From Berberis thunbergii (taxonomy: Eukaryota; Streptophyta; Magnoliopsida; Ranunculales; Berberidaceae): a DNA stretch of 64,000 nucleotides. Below, in pieces: positions 34,053 to 45,640 of the stretch; positions within the stretch are counted from its first letter, which is position 1; each line of letters starts with the position of its first letter. The notes below the pieces were generated by a model. The model did no database searches. It saw only the letters and a list, made by a program, of their open reading frames with translations, and had not been told where the DNA came from. A program made the translations under genes and the position numbers. The stretch covers positions 62,001-126,000 of the forward strand of contig QNQO01010655.1 in assembly GCA_003290165.1 (NCBI GenBank). The letters run 5' to 3'.

Positions 34053-36330
34053 CTTTCAAGAAAGCGGTGGAGACGATCTATCTCTTTCCTGGCATACTCA
34101 GAACCCTTCTTGATACAGCTTTTGGCAACTTTTATGTAGATTTCTGCATACCTACATAACCAGAGCAAAAAACAGTTCAGGCGTCTTCATTGCATGTGGG
34201 AGAAGAAGATGGCAGTAGGTGCCTTCTACAAGTCATTAACATCGACTCAATCATAATTTATAATGACTAGGATGTCATTGATCATAATAGGTTGGGAACA
34301 TTTTCAATATTGTACTTTCAATAAGTGATCAAACCACAGAAATGATACATTACCTTTCAGCAGGTCCCTGCAAATCCTCGGCTTCCTCCAGTATTTGAGA
34401 TAAATTTTCTTTCTTTTCATCAATGCCACCACTGACAAAGTCCTTCACCAAGAGATGCAGACTTTCAACTATACCAGCCTATAACAACCAGGAAGATCAA
34501 ATATTAACAAATATAAGAAGATCGTACTAGTACTGGTGGTAGCGCTCTGCATAAATAATATTGATGAAATTAGTTATAAATCTATCTGATACTCACGTCA
34601 AAAGTAAGTTTTCCATTTGAATCACGTCTGGTACCGCAATGTTCATTGATGAATAATATGAAGTCCTCCAAATCTAATTCACCATCATAGTCTTCACCAT
34701 CTTTATTGTGCTTTGGAAAGAATTTTAGAGTAGGATAACCATCGATATCATACCTGCAAGTTAGCAACATATGAAGCAATTTTTTTTCTGCTTTTTGAGA
34801 CTTCCTAGAACTTTTCCGCTGAAATGAAACTTCAAGCTTACTTAAACTCATCTATCAGCTAGGTCCTTGTGTTTTTCAGCATTTAGTTTAGCAATTACAA
34901 CATCCTCTTCCATTTTATATGCATTGGCGAGCTTTTCATAATCCTACAAACCGGAAGAACACAATGAAAGCTTTCAATATATATAAGACCCATGTAACTT
35001 AAACCCCCTTAGCTATAAACAGTCTAATGCACTTACAGGAGCAAGATTTTCGCAATGTCCACACCTAGAGAGAACGTTTTAAAGGTTATATGGATAACAG
35101 TAGATTCACAACTTATCCGAGAAAACGAAAAAATACAAGTAGAACTAAGCCATGTAACTTTGCCTTGGTGAATAAAACTCAACTAGAACATGTTTGGAAT
35201 GATCAAAGACAGTCTCATCGAAATTATCATCTGATAACACCACGACATAGGAAGGACTGGGTATGAACTTCACTTTCGTGCCTGTACATCACAGATCTAT
35301 ATTCAATGCTAAATTCATTACAGAGTTCATACAATGTCTAAGTAAAAGTAAGCAAAACAGATAAATTTGAACAATATAATCTTATGATGAGGAAGATGTT
35401 GGTTACAAAATATAATCATTACCTCCTTTCCAATTCACAAATCCGGTAAGGGCTTCTGCGGTACGTGCACCTTCATACCTACATATTTAACGCAATTTAG
35501 TTTTATGCGTCCCTTGACCCTTATAACATAGATAACTTATAAAAGAAAACGCAAGTAGAACAATATCATCTTGAAAGAACACATTTGTACGAGTGTTACG
35601 ATCAAGATCCATTGGTTCGAAGGAGCCCTTTGGAAACTACTTTTTTTTTTTTTTTTTTTTTTGAAAGGCAAGCATGCTGCTGGTGGGTAACTAGAAACAC
35701 CATATTTGGTGCACAAGCTTTTGGACTGTCACAATCCACCTACATCAAGTATCAATCAACGAAATTATAAGAGATTTCAACAAGAAATCTAGTGTCATTT
35801 GGCAGCAAAACTTGTCTCAAGGGATAAACATGACACTATAAAAGATCGAAACTCTGTGTTCATAATAAACACCAGTGTAATAACTAATGAATTGCATGTA
35901 CCTTTCCAATTAGAACAGACTTATCTCTCTTAAAGCTTGTTCCAACCCATTCGTATTCTGGAGCAAATTTTTTATAATGCCCACACCTGCCATGAAACAC
36001 AACCAACCTCTACACATCTTAAACAATCAAACCGAAATCTCGTTCATCTAATGTGAACAAGTGTAACATGCAGTCTCAACATATTTTTTACAGGAAAATT
36101 AATATTTGTATCTCAAGTTCAATCACTTAACATGTAAAAATGAAAAGAAATGTATGGATCAATAATAAAATTTACCAAGGAGCATAAAATTCGACTAGAG
36201 CACCTCGTTCTTGTCCAACTTCCTTGTCGAAGTTTTCTTTAGTGAGAACGACCACTTCTTCTGATGCAAATGTTGATACAAAGAGAAAAGCAATGGTTCC
36301 GAAACCGAACCAGATCTGTGAATTCTCCAT
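34053..36330 (-). pseudogene. Protein disulfide isomerase (PDIL2-type) decayed copy
   Basis: Exons by homology, 5' to 3' on the minus strand: 36176-36330, 35902-35986, 35663-35739 (remnant), 35423-35478, 35164-35281, 35037-35064, 34852-34943, 34597-34753, 34354-34478 and about 34053-34151. The start [20 protein letters not shown] is a signal peptide; domain 1 is VEFYAPW plus [12 protein letters not shown]; domain 2 keeps CGHCENLAP; the tail has the Erp29c-like helical region (SEYARKEIDRLHRFLE). Normal members fold disulfides in the ER. Breaks: domain 1 CGHC is CGHY; exon 3 has a frame shift and is cut by a 22-base T run (35641-35662); the exon 5 donor is GC and changes the active-site Trp to Arg; the exon 7 donor is AT (34850-34851). 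Together these indicate a pseudogene, though a truncated product cannot be excluded. Confidence 0.82.
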
Positions 36331-36523
36331 TTTTCTCTTGTTTGGAAATTCGAACGAGAGAGCTATTGAAAAAGAGGAAGAAGAAAGTAGTGTTGACACT
36401 TGTTTATAGTTGTAGATCGAATGAGCTGCATGTACAAGTTTGTTAGGAGCTATTATACCATGGGCTGGGCTTTTCTGTGGCCCAACTTCATTTTGTAAGT
36501 AGGTTTTTTTTTTTTCCATCTTA

Positions 36524-36851
36524 GGGTGTGTTTGGATGCATGGAATCCTATGCCATGGGAATTCATGAGGGGACCACTACATTTTAGGCTAAATTGATAT
36601 ATCACTCCACATTTACTATTTGACCACCATTTGATTTTGTGATCAATGGTGGGAATGAAAGTCCCATGAATATGGGAATCCCACTCCTTGGCCCCCAAGG
36701 CATGTGATTCCCATGTTCATGGGACTTTCATTCCCACCATTGATCACAAAACCAAATGGTGGATGTGAAGTGATATATCAATTTAGCCTAAAATGTAGTG
36801 GTCCCCTCATGAATTCCCATGGCATAGGATTCCATGCAACCAAACACACCC
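36524..36851. mobile_element. Tourist-type MITE (PIF/Harbinger)
   Basis: 328 bp with terminal inverted repeats GGGTGTGTTTGG and CCAAACACACCC, flanked by TTA (36521-36523 and 36852-36854). The inverted arms are long, about 140-150 bp each (for example GGGACTTTCATTCCCACCAT on one side and its complement on the other). It lies just upstream of the PDI copy. Confidence 0.9.
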
Positions 36852-36854
36852 TTA

Positions 36855-38050
36855 GATTATAATTGTGTGTGATAATTAAGCTGAGATGCAAACCATGGAA
36901 CGGGGATTGAAGCCTGTAAATCCTAGCCCTTAATGATTGATTGAACGTAAGACACGCCAAATTGCAGATGTTAATTGGTTGCCTATAGAACCGATGATTG
37001 CAATTCATACGGGCACACCTCTGGATAGGGGACCCTTGCTCCCACTGTCGACATCAAATCCTGTACTTGGTTGATTTCCAACAAAAATGAACTGCAAATA
37101 GATGCAAAAATTGCTAAACGTTTTTGCTACTTCAGGTTAATGTCTAGACTTCTTAGAAAAGAGAATACCATTCTGTGGATGATGAGAAAATAATTGAACA
37201 GTGAAATTTTTTAATTTAAAAGTTGCATCCAGTAGGGTTTCAATTTTCACAAGTCAGAGTATGGAGAGAACTCCTGGTTTCATAGCTTAGAAAGATCGGC
37301 AGTGTTCACCAAGGTCAGATTATTGTGCAACCCTCAGCGTGCATGTTTTTAACATTTTTTTTTTTTTACCATTTATGCACATTGATTCTTAGGTCAATCA
37401 TATTCTTTGGAAAGCTCTCTATACAACGTATCGAACAATTGATTATGATGGGTACATCCATAATTGCACCTAACTGAATTTGTCATTCCAAATACACGTC
37501 GTTAGAGAGTGAATCAAAGTTACTGAAACAGATCATAAGAAATTTATTTTCCACATCATGTTAATCATGGAAAATTCCATACACGCCTCACAATTGAAGC
37601 AGGTCTTAAGATTACAAATGCTCTGACAATAAACACATTTGATCACTGTATTAGCCAGATTTAACTATTAATAAGGGAGAAAACACTTAATACCGTATTT
37701 TGGGTGATTCAAAGTCCCGATGGAGTTGCTCTAATGAGGGAACAATAGGACTTCAAGATGTGAACAGACGAGTAATGCATCAACAGAACAGATACACTCT
37801 GAGCTATGCCTTAAAAAGACTAAAAGCAACATGAGACTTTTCATCGAGCTAAATTAGAACCAACGAATTACCCATAAAACAACTTGGCCTAAGGCACGAG
37901 GAAACATAAGCCTGAGCCCTTGTTCAAAAGCTTGCCATCAGAAAATCTAACCCTATAATGTAACATAAATTTCTCACAAAACTTTGATGCTTCAACAGGC
38001 CTTCATTTCACACAAATGGTTACTCACTGGCTTGTTCAACCTCTTCACGT
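36855..38050. other. Intergenic, then 3' UTR of mtSSB
   Basis: No coding or RNA signal seen. The last few hundred bases probably hold the 3' UTR of the minus-strand SSB gene. Confidence 0.4.
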
Positions 38051-39690
38051 CTAAAACAATCCCTCTCCTGCAGCAACAAGATCATCATTGTTATCTTATG
38101 TTTTCATAATAAAATTTTACTTTCATTTTAAGAACTGTCAAGAGAACATGCTTACTTAGATCATCTAGGGAAATATTGCTGGCGCTTTCTCCCGTTTTGA
38201 TTAAACGCACCTTTCCTGCATGAGCAAGCAATAAGGTATCAAGTTTCCAACATTTCAAAAATGTAGAATGTTGAAGCGTAGATAGGTACAGATACGTAGT
38301 TCTAAGTAGCGTAACACATATCAAGCCATGGGGTAACATTGCCAGTTTAGGGACCCATGCATGTGTATCCATAACCTAAAATCTGTCTACGCTCCTTTAA
38401 CTTTATGCTGTTTGTAACGTGGGAAAGAAATTAGGTTATACATCAAGGTCTTATCTTATCAACCAACCTTGTCAGTTGATCATAGAGAAATTGGGGTTTC
38501 TTCAGGATATTTCTAGCTTTTACTATCTCTATTTCTAACCTTATACTACAATTCTTGTCATTTTCAAAGACAAGATGTCTCAACATTGCACTCCTAACAG
38601 GAAAGGGATATTAAGTGGTCTGAATTAGGTCATTAACAGGCGGCGGTGGCTGAAATGAAACAAGGGAACTGAGTACTAACTATGAGAACATCAAAACATA
38701 TTTGCACGAACAAAATTGACTAGAATATAAGAAATCAACACCGACATCCTATTATGAATATCAACACATGTGCATGACATTGACAACTAAAAGTAAAACT
38801 ATAAGCTTGCAGGTTAAACACAGAACGGATGAGTTGCTTTGAAAACGACATGTACGCAAAGCAATAAACGTTAACATACCATCACGACGAACACAAATCT
38901 CAGGCACATTTCTCACTTGACCATTAATGCTGTCATTGTAGACTCTAGTTTCAATATCCCCCTCAACAAAAACTGCAGAGCTGATGAACAAAACAATTAA
39001 AAGTCAAACCAAACTAAGCAAGGGCAAAAAGTATCAATACATTAAATATAGAGCTAACTAATTACCCTTTCAACAACTGTTGAACAGCATAAGCTCCAAG
39101 CTGATCATTATGCACCGCAATTCGATGCCATTGAGCGGGCTTCGGCAAGTTCTCTGCACCCAAAATCCTCTGATCATACATACCCCCAGTCCCAACCGTA
39201 AATATCGTCACTGTTCCACCATTCCTCAATATTTTCTGCACTGGGGCTTGCCCAATTTTGCCACAAATAATCGCCTACACAAACCCACACAAAATTAACA
39301 CCAACAAAACCCTGTACCTACAAATTTTCCTCATTGGGGCATTTCATCAAATACCTTATGTACACCTCTAAAACCCCAGCCCTTTTTTGGATCAACACCT
39401 TGGGGTTCCAAATCTTTCTTGTTGGGAATCAAGTCATCGTCTTCGACGTCCAAACTGTTGTCTCCAATGTCATCGAAAGACACTGTTGAGTTCCACCTCT
39501 TTGAGTTACTTCCCTGTAAGCCTGTTAAAAAGGTGTTTAGTTTCAAAGATTAAACATAAACAACAACAATGTAATAAGTGAGAATGAAAGAATGGGTTAG
39601 TAAGTGAGAGGGGTTACCGATTATAGTGGGGGTTATAGAGGCATTTGATGCAGTGAGATACTTAACGAATCGAGTGCTCAGTGAACTCAT
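38051..39690 (-). CDS. SSB: Mitochondrial single-stranded DNA-binding protein
   Basis: Six exons on the minus strand: 39618-39690, 39355-39521, 39066-39274, 38880-38980, 38156-38215 and 38051-38067. All junctions are GT-AG and in phase. The protein is about 200 residues: an N-terminal targeting region (MSSLSTRFVKYL), an acidic linker, DLEPQGVDPKKGWGFRGVHK, then the OB fold (AIICGKIGQAPVQKILRNGG, TVTIFTVGTGG, PKPAQWHRIAVHN, LLKGSAVFVEGDIETRVYND, VPEICVRRDGKVRLIKTGES) and a short end DDLREGLF. Bacterial-type SSB proteins in plant mitochondria coat ssDNA during replication and repair. The last exon codes only five residues. The gene is intact. Confidence 0.93.
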
Positions 39691-40167
39691 TTGCGTTTTT
39701 AGAGTAGAGACGAAGAAGAATGAATTAGGTCAAAGTGGTTGGTTCCTTGGAAACAGTTTTCAGGACTCGTGCGCTAAAGATAAATGTGCGTGCTAATAAC
39801 TTTTGGCCCGATGGTATCACAAGTTCAGATTTCGAACATTATTATTTTAAATCCTAGTGCCAGTGGCGGACCTGCTAAATGAGTAAGGGGCAGTTGCCTA
39901 AACTTTCAAAATGTAATGTCAAAAAATCTAGAGGGTCAGGCCCTAGTGTCAGGACAGCACAAAGGGGGTTTTATGTGCGTGTGATTGTGTTTAATTGGGA
40001 CATTATGAGCATATCCAGAATGATAGAGAGTATTGAGCCAAGCCTGACACAGGCTTGACGCTAGGGACCTAGCTCTTAAGAATAGTTCAATATAATATGT
40101 ACCTAGCTTAAAAAAAAAATTTGTATAATGTATAATAACAATATGAAAACTTGTTTGTTTAATTGTT

Positions 40168-40356
40168 CAAAAATTCTAAATGTCGAGGAAGTGGGCGAGG
40201 AAATGAGCGAAGGAAGGGAGGTGGCGGGGTGGGGACCGTTCACCTCCCTCGAGATGTATGCCATCTTTTTTTGCGCACACATCCCGAGGGAGGTGAACGG
40301 CCCTCATCCCGCCACCTCCCTCCCCTCGCTCATTTCCTCGCCATTTAGAATAACTC
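40168..40356. mobile_element. Hairpin MITE, Mutator-like family (copy f)
   Basis: 189 bp. It starts CAAAAATTCTAAATGTCGAG and ends GCCATTTAGAATAACTC, between perfect 9-bp repeats TTAATTGTT (40159-40167 and 40357-40365). The arms (GGAAGGGAGGTGGCGGGGTG and CCCGCCACCTCCCTCCCC) pair over most of their length. Confidence 0.9.
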
Positions 40357-41274
40357 TTAATTGTTTCTACTTGTATGTGTGACTATTGACAATTGTTATT
40401 CTTGATTGCAATTTTATTAGTAATTATAAATATTAAAAATTGTTTAGTTTAATAAAAAAAAATTTGTTTTCAATCCTCTTGAAGTGTGATTTCTTTATGG
40501 CTATTGACAATTATTGTTTCTATTGACCTGCCCTTAATTTTTTTTTCGATGCAACTTTATATGTAATTGCAAACATTTTAAAAAATTGTTTGCTCACAAG
40601 TGGTATTGCACCTTCAACAAAAAATATATCTAAAATAATAACTATAGAATTCAATGAAAATATATATATCATTAGCCAACTCATACAAAATTGAGGCTCA
40701 TAAAAATCATTTTTTTATGAAATTGTATTAGGATTTTATTGTGTTTTCAAATTTCATATTTTTTTAGCTTCAACTTAGATACTCGTCTTAATTATTTTGT
40801 GATTTTAGTTTTCAATTCTAGTTATTAGGCTCGTTTTGTCTTTGCTAAAGTTATCGATGTTGTAACTTTATTTTGACTTAAAATTGGATTACACTGAATT
40901 CAATTTGATATATGCAATATACTTTTGATTGTTGTAATTATTTTTATTATTAATTATTAGCTCGGGTAGGAAAACAATTTCTAGTTCCGCACTTGATAAC
41001 CAAGGATTGTGATTTCATGAATTTTTTTGAAATTATGAAAAAAACAAGGGCGAAAGAAGAAAAAAATACATTTTTCGAGGGTTTTTTGGAAATTTTTGAG
41101 GTTTTTTTTTGTAAAAATACAAAAACCAGCTACTAAAATTAACATTTTTTTGAAAAATTTCAGGATTTTTTCGTAAATTTTGAGTTTTTTTTCTTCTAAT
41201 TATTTATTGATTCTTGAAATCACTCCTCATTTCATAATTATCACTTATTCTACTTATATATTGATGATTTAAAC

Positions 41275-42746
41275 TAGGGGTGGGCATCTCATCCCGCGAT
41301 CCCGATCCCGTCCCATCCTGTTCCGATTTTTCTGGGTCTTAATGAGATTGAATAATTTCATCCCGATCCCGTCCCGATCTAGAATGGGATGAGATGAAGA
41401 TTTTCAATCCCGCCAATCCCGTCCTGTCCCGAACTAATTTTTCAATATTTATTATTAATATTTTTATTTATTTATTTTAGGATTACAATATTTGGATGCC
41501 CATACAAATTCCATGATGCATATAACATTTTAGCATCTCAATGTCTCTCACACACATCTCTAGATTAATGATCTATTAATTGTAAATTTATAATCACTTG
41601 ATTCACTTCTCTGAGTTTTCTCATTCCTTTAGGTTTAGCCGTTTAGGGTTACTGAAGCCAACAAAGAAACAAACAACAAAAGGAAGCCGAATAAGAGAGA
41701 TTCAAGAGGAGAAACCGAGAAAGAGAAAAAAAAACAAAACCTTGTTCGATCCAAGAGCAGAAGACGCACACGACACACCACGAAGACGCCTTGTTCGATC
41801 CAACTTTTAGACGTCTTCATCTTTGATCCAACTTGTTCTCGCTCAGATCTAAGTCGGCAAGTCCAGCTTCTCTTCGATCCAACTCCCAAGCAGCCCTCCT
41901 GATCTCCTTCAGCCTCGTCGGATCGGATCCAACTCATCCCAAGCAAAATCGCGTCTTCCTTCTGGTCAAAACCCACTGCAGCAGTTAATCTTGATTATCG
42001 CTGATGGTTGATTCCACGAGAAGGTATCTTTTGATCTCCCTATCCTTAGGTTTATCAACTTTTTACATCATTTCTGAGAGAGTACATCCGTTTGCACAGG
42101 AGAAATTGAAGCGTTGCGTCAGAGATGTCTTGAATAAAAAGAGAATGGTTGCATTCCTGCTAGTAGATAGCCTGCAAGAATCTATCATGGAGTTTATGGT
42201 AATTTTACAGCTCCTTTTCATGCTGGCTATATATCGGAAAGGCAAATAATTAGTCTCCCTTTTGAGCCATCGCGTATTATTTTGTCCAGGAAGCATCGTT
42301 TGAGGACAACAAGGTTACATTATCAAAGTATCTGGATTCATTTCCCTTTCCATACTACATCATATTGAAGAACATTGAAGCTCTTCTTGGGACCCTTGCC
42401 AATTTATTGAGACAGGTAAGCAAAATCTCCTTACTTTTTTATTCTAATTGATTATGTTCAGACTTTTAGTTGATTATGTTCAGAATGTATTCTAGACTTC
42501 TAGTTGATTATGCTATAATATGATATATGATAGTTCTAACTACTCAGATATATGATACTGCAGAGCAGTATATGCTCAGATATATGATACTGCAGTATAA
42601 GAGTGACTGATCCCGTCTCGTACCGAACCCGTTTGGGATGGGACGAGGTCAGGATGAGGTTTTTTCCATCCCGTCCCGATCCCGTATGAACGGAATGGGA
42701 TAGGGATGGGTCTATCTCGTCCCATCCCGTCCCGTGCCCACCCCTA
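41275..42746. mobile_element. hAT element with captured gene fragment (Pack-hAT 1)
   Basis: Ends TAGGGGTGGGCA and TGCCCACCCCTA are flanked by a perfect 8-bp repeat ATTTAAAC (41267-41274 and 42747-42754), the hAT signature. Subterminal regions are rich in CCCGTCCC/GGGACGGG-type repeats. There is no transposase frame. The middle holds intron-bearing host gene sequence (see 42004-42416). Confidence 0.9.
42004..42416 (+). pseudogene. Captured host exons, gene not identified
   Basis: Two exon-like pieces lie inside Pack-hAT 1. One reads ERVHPFAQEKLKRCVRDVLN and DSLQESIMEFM. The other begins after a TTTTGTCCAG acceptor (42290) as EASFEDNKVTLSKYLDSFPF then YYIILKNIEALLGTLANLLR and ends at a GTAAGC donor (42417). 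Retained splice signals mean genomic DNA was captured. I do not recognise the parent gene with confidence. Confidence 0.55.
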
Positions 42747-43313
42747 ATTTAAACTACCCCTTGATTCTAATTATAAGTATTTCGGTTTCATTTAATGTGT
42801 TTGATACATTTATTTACTTGCATATTATTTTTTCACATATTTAATATACCTTCGAAATTCAATATATATTTCATTTATCTTCAAAATTTTTACGTTTTTT
42901 TCTTTACACGCCAAAATTTCTTAAAATCAGGAAACCGAAATTAACTCGAAAAACAAAATCAAACTTTGTTGATAACTACTATTATCAACTAATAATATTT
43001 TAGCATTTTAGTCTCCTTGACTAAAATCCTAGGTCCGCCACATAAGAGGGGTTAACGAAAAAGAAAAATTGGTATTGGGTTAGATTATCTCTTCTAAGGA
43101 ACAGAACATTGATAAAAGTCATAAAACATTGATACCAGCAAGCAATTGTAAGTTTTCCTTTAACATTGGAAGGGTCACATGTTAGCTATACGTAATAACC
43201 ACACTTGTATTATAAATTTATAATGAATATCTTTTTCACATTATCAACATATTATTTTTATTATAATGATGAAGATCATTTACAATTACATGTATCAAAT
43301 CCTGAAAAGAAAA

Positions 43314-43619
43314 TTAGTTGTGGAATGGAGGAAAAATTGGAGGAAACCATTCAGGATTTGGGGTTTCTCCAGGCCATACTTCATGGATGCAATTTTCAGC
43401 GCAGGTATCTCGACAATCCTGTATCGTGGGTCGTGGGAATGGTGACTCATATTCTGCGCGACACCACGGGATACAGTAATTAAAACAACACTGATTTTTC
43501 TTTAATCCTGGCCTGCAATGAATTGGTATTCCTCCGCCTTCTGAAGGCACCATCGTCAACAAAACCATTCCCACTGTCAACACCATCAACTTAACAATGC
43601 TCTTCATGATCGAATTCAT
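43314..43619 (-). CDS. Small secreted cysteine-rich peptide
   Basis: A 101-residue single-exon frame. Starts at 43619 (MNSIMKSIVKL) or, more like a normal signal peptide, at 43607 (MKSIVKLMVLTVGMVLLTMV). The predicted mature part has eight cysteines in the order C-x8-CC-x3-C-x3-C...C-x3-C-x3-C, then an acidic, Pro-rich tail (WPGETPNPEWFPPIFPPF). The spacing does not fit the defensin, LTP or snakin patterns I know, so I give no function. A decayed paralogue lies at 48.3-48.5 kb. It is flanked by transposons on both sides. Confidence 0.65.
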   Translation of the reverse strand: MNSIMKSIVKLMVLTVGMVLLTMVPSEGGGIPIHCRPGLKKNQCCFNYCIPWCRAEYESPFPRPTIQDCRDTCAENCIHEVWPGETPNPEWFPPIFPPFHN

Positions 43620-44140
43620 TTTTTCGCTTTACAAGATGATGAAGTACTTATGTGTTTTGCTTGCTTTTATAGAAGTCGATTGGATTAATAGATTTCATTA
43701 AGTTAAAAGAAGAAAAACTCATTATGAAAATAACTTAAAACAATTTAAATGATTTATCTTCTATAAACCTGACAACCGTTTGTTCTATATCTATTTAAGG
43801 CTGCAATTATTTTTTAGTGTTAAAGTTTTCAATAATTACTTGGGGTCTTTAGAAAGCATTTGTTAGTATTTTCTACTTTCAACTCGAATACAGGATGGTG
43901 AAACCAATCTTGCTTGAACACTGGAGTTGGTCTTGGTCCTAAAATCGTTAGTACTATTATTTGCCCTATACTACTGTAAAAATGGGTAACTATGGCGGAT
44001 GATATATGATACTAAAGGTGTAACAACCCTAATTAATGCACATTATAAATTTGTAGGGCTTTATTAAATTTGAGGTTGAGTCATATAATAACTGAATAAA
44101 TAATAAGGTGTCACTATAATCTTGTGCAAACCGTAACCTC
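43620..44140. other. Upstream region of the cysteine-rich peptide gene
   Basis: AT-rich. A TATA-like TTTTATA read on the minus strand near 43665 fits a promoter for the peptide gene, but this is weak. Confidence 0.35.
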
Positions 44141-44870
44141 ATGGGCGAACCTACTAAGGGGTGAGGGGGGCAACTTTTAAAATATTTTTTTATATATACT
44201 TTAGTTTTTAAAAAATTGATTATATAATTTAGAATACAATATAACAATTGTTTATACAAATGTTTTTGTTGGTGTAATGGTTTGAGATTTATCATTTTTA
44301 GTAAAAGACTCGAGTTCGATGTTTTTAGAGTGCATTTTTATTTTATTCTCAATGCAATTTTATTAGTAATTGCAAACATTCAAAAATGTTTAGTTTAATA
44401 AAAATTTATTAACATTAAATAAATAAATAAAATTTCACACGTGGTATAAAACCTCCAACAAAAAATATCTAAAATAATAACTATAAAATTCAATGAAAAT
44501 TTTGAGCCTCATATAAACTATTTTTTTATGAAATTGAATTATGATCATATTAGGTTCGCAAATTTCAAATTTTTTTAGCTACACCTAGTTATTTATCCTA
44601 ATTATTTTGTGATATTAGTTATATATTTTAGTTATTGTGCTCATTTGATCCTCGTTAAGGTTATCGATAGTGACCTTATTTTGACTTAAAATTGAACTAC
44701 ACTGAATCCAATTTGATATATGCAATGTATTTGTTTATAGTTATATTTTTTATAAGTTACTAGCTCAGGTAGAAAAAAATTGGTTTTACCATTAATAACT
44801 ACTATTATCAACTAATACGTATTTTTCATTTCACCCCTTCTCGACTAAAATCCTGGATCCGCCCACCCCT
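44141..44870. mobile_element. Shorter relative of the 39.86-43.04 kb element
   Basis: The left end has GGGCGAACCTACTAAGGGGT and the right end, inverted, GGGCGGATCCAGGATTTTAG. The internal part aligns with 40.5-41.0 kb (shared AAATATCTAAAATAATAACT and ATTATTTTGTGATATTAG). Boundaries are approximate. Confidence 0.5.
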
Positions 44871-45162
44871 GCCTAACCTTGTAGGATTTTGTCTTTAGGT
44901 TGGTTAAATAGATGTTTGGTTCTTCTCAGCCGCATAGAAAAAAAATCTGTAGAAAAAAAAAGAGGAAGAAGAAGAAGAAGAGAAGGAGAAAAATGAAGAA
45001 AGAAAAAGGAAAATGAAGAGAAACGTAAAAGGTGAGTTTATCGTTTTTCTAGATTAATCTTTCTGTTTTATTTCTATTCCTTTTTTATGCCTTTTTAGAA
45101 TATGGATTGACGGGTATGTGTTGTGTCAGAAATACTGTTCATATCAGAAATATTGTCCATGT

Positions 45163-45640
45163 CAGAATCTTGTTTGGGTCCAAAATTCTGCAACTCCGTA
45201 GCGAAGAAGTGTATTTTTTTTTGTTAGTAATCCTGGTATCTTTTTATGTCTCAACTTCTGACATTTGTTTGTTTGTTTGTTTTTTTTTTTTTTGTTCATC
45301 TGATCATAGCTATCACTAGGTTGACATATGAACCTAGGTGGGACCCCATTTAAAGCCATCGATCAATGTAGTGTTGTTTTTACTTATGACCCTAGTTATT
45401 TAATTAGAGAAATTAATGTCAATGTCAATTAATTTAGCTTCTTTTTGTTATTTAAATGTGGTCATTGTACATCGATTGATGACAATTGATGTGTTGTGAC
45501 ATTGGTCATTGGTCATTGGTCATTGGTGACTAGACAATTAAAACACACGAGTAACTTAGCAAACTCAATTGAATCAAATCATCTAATGTAATATGATTTT
45601 CATAGACAATACTCTACAAATGAAATCGAAAGTTGGATCT
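45163..45640. repeat. Segmental duplicate A (pairs with 60927-61426 and 62933-62965)
   Basis: Starts AGAATCTTGTTTGGGTCCAA and matches 60.93-61.43 kb closely, including the GGTCATT short repeats near 45502-45525. The copy at 61 kb is split by a hAT element. This copy holds the unoccupied site ATTTTCAT at 45596-45603. Confidence 0.85.

Larger units (their letters stand above)
39863..43041. mobile_element. Low-copy element with GTGGCGGACC ends, nested insertions
   Basis: The left end reads GTGGCGGACCTGC and the right end, inverted, GTGGCGGACCTAGGATTTTAG. The internal AT-rich sequence (about 40.5-41.0 kb) is alignable with 44.34-44.80 kb of a shorter relative. A hairpin MITE (40168-40356) and a hAT element (41275-42746) sit inside. 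I could not define a target duplication, so the class is open. Confidence 0.5.

Noticed and set aside
45107..45319. 70-codon frame rich in Phe
   Set aside because: It falls in the duplicated segment, and the paralogue at 60.9 kb does not keep the frame.
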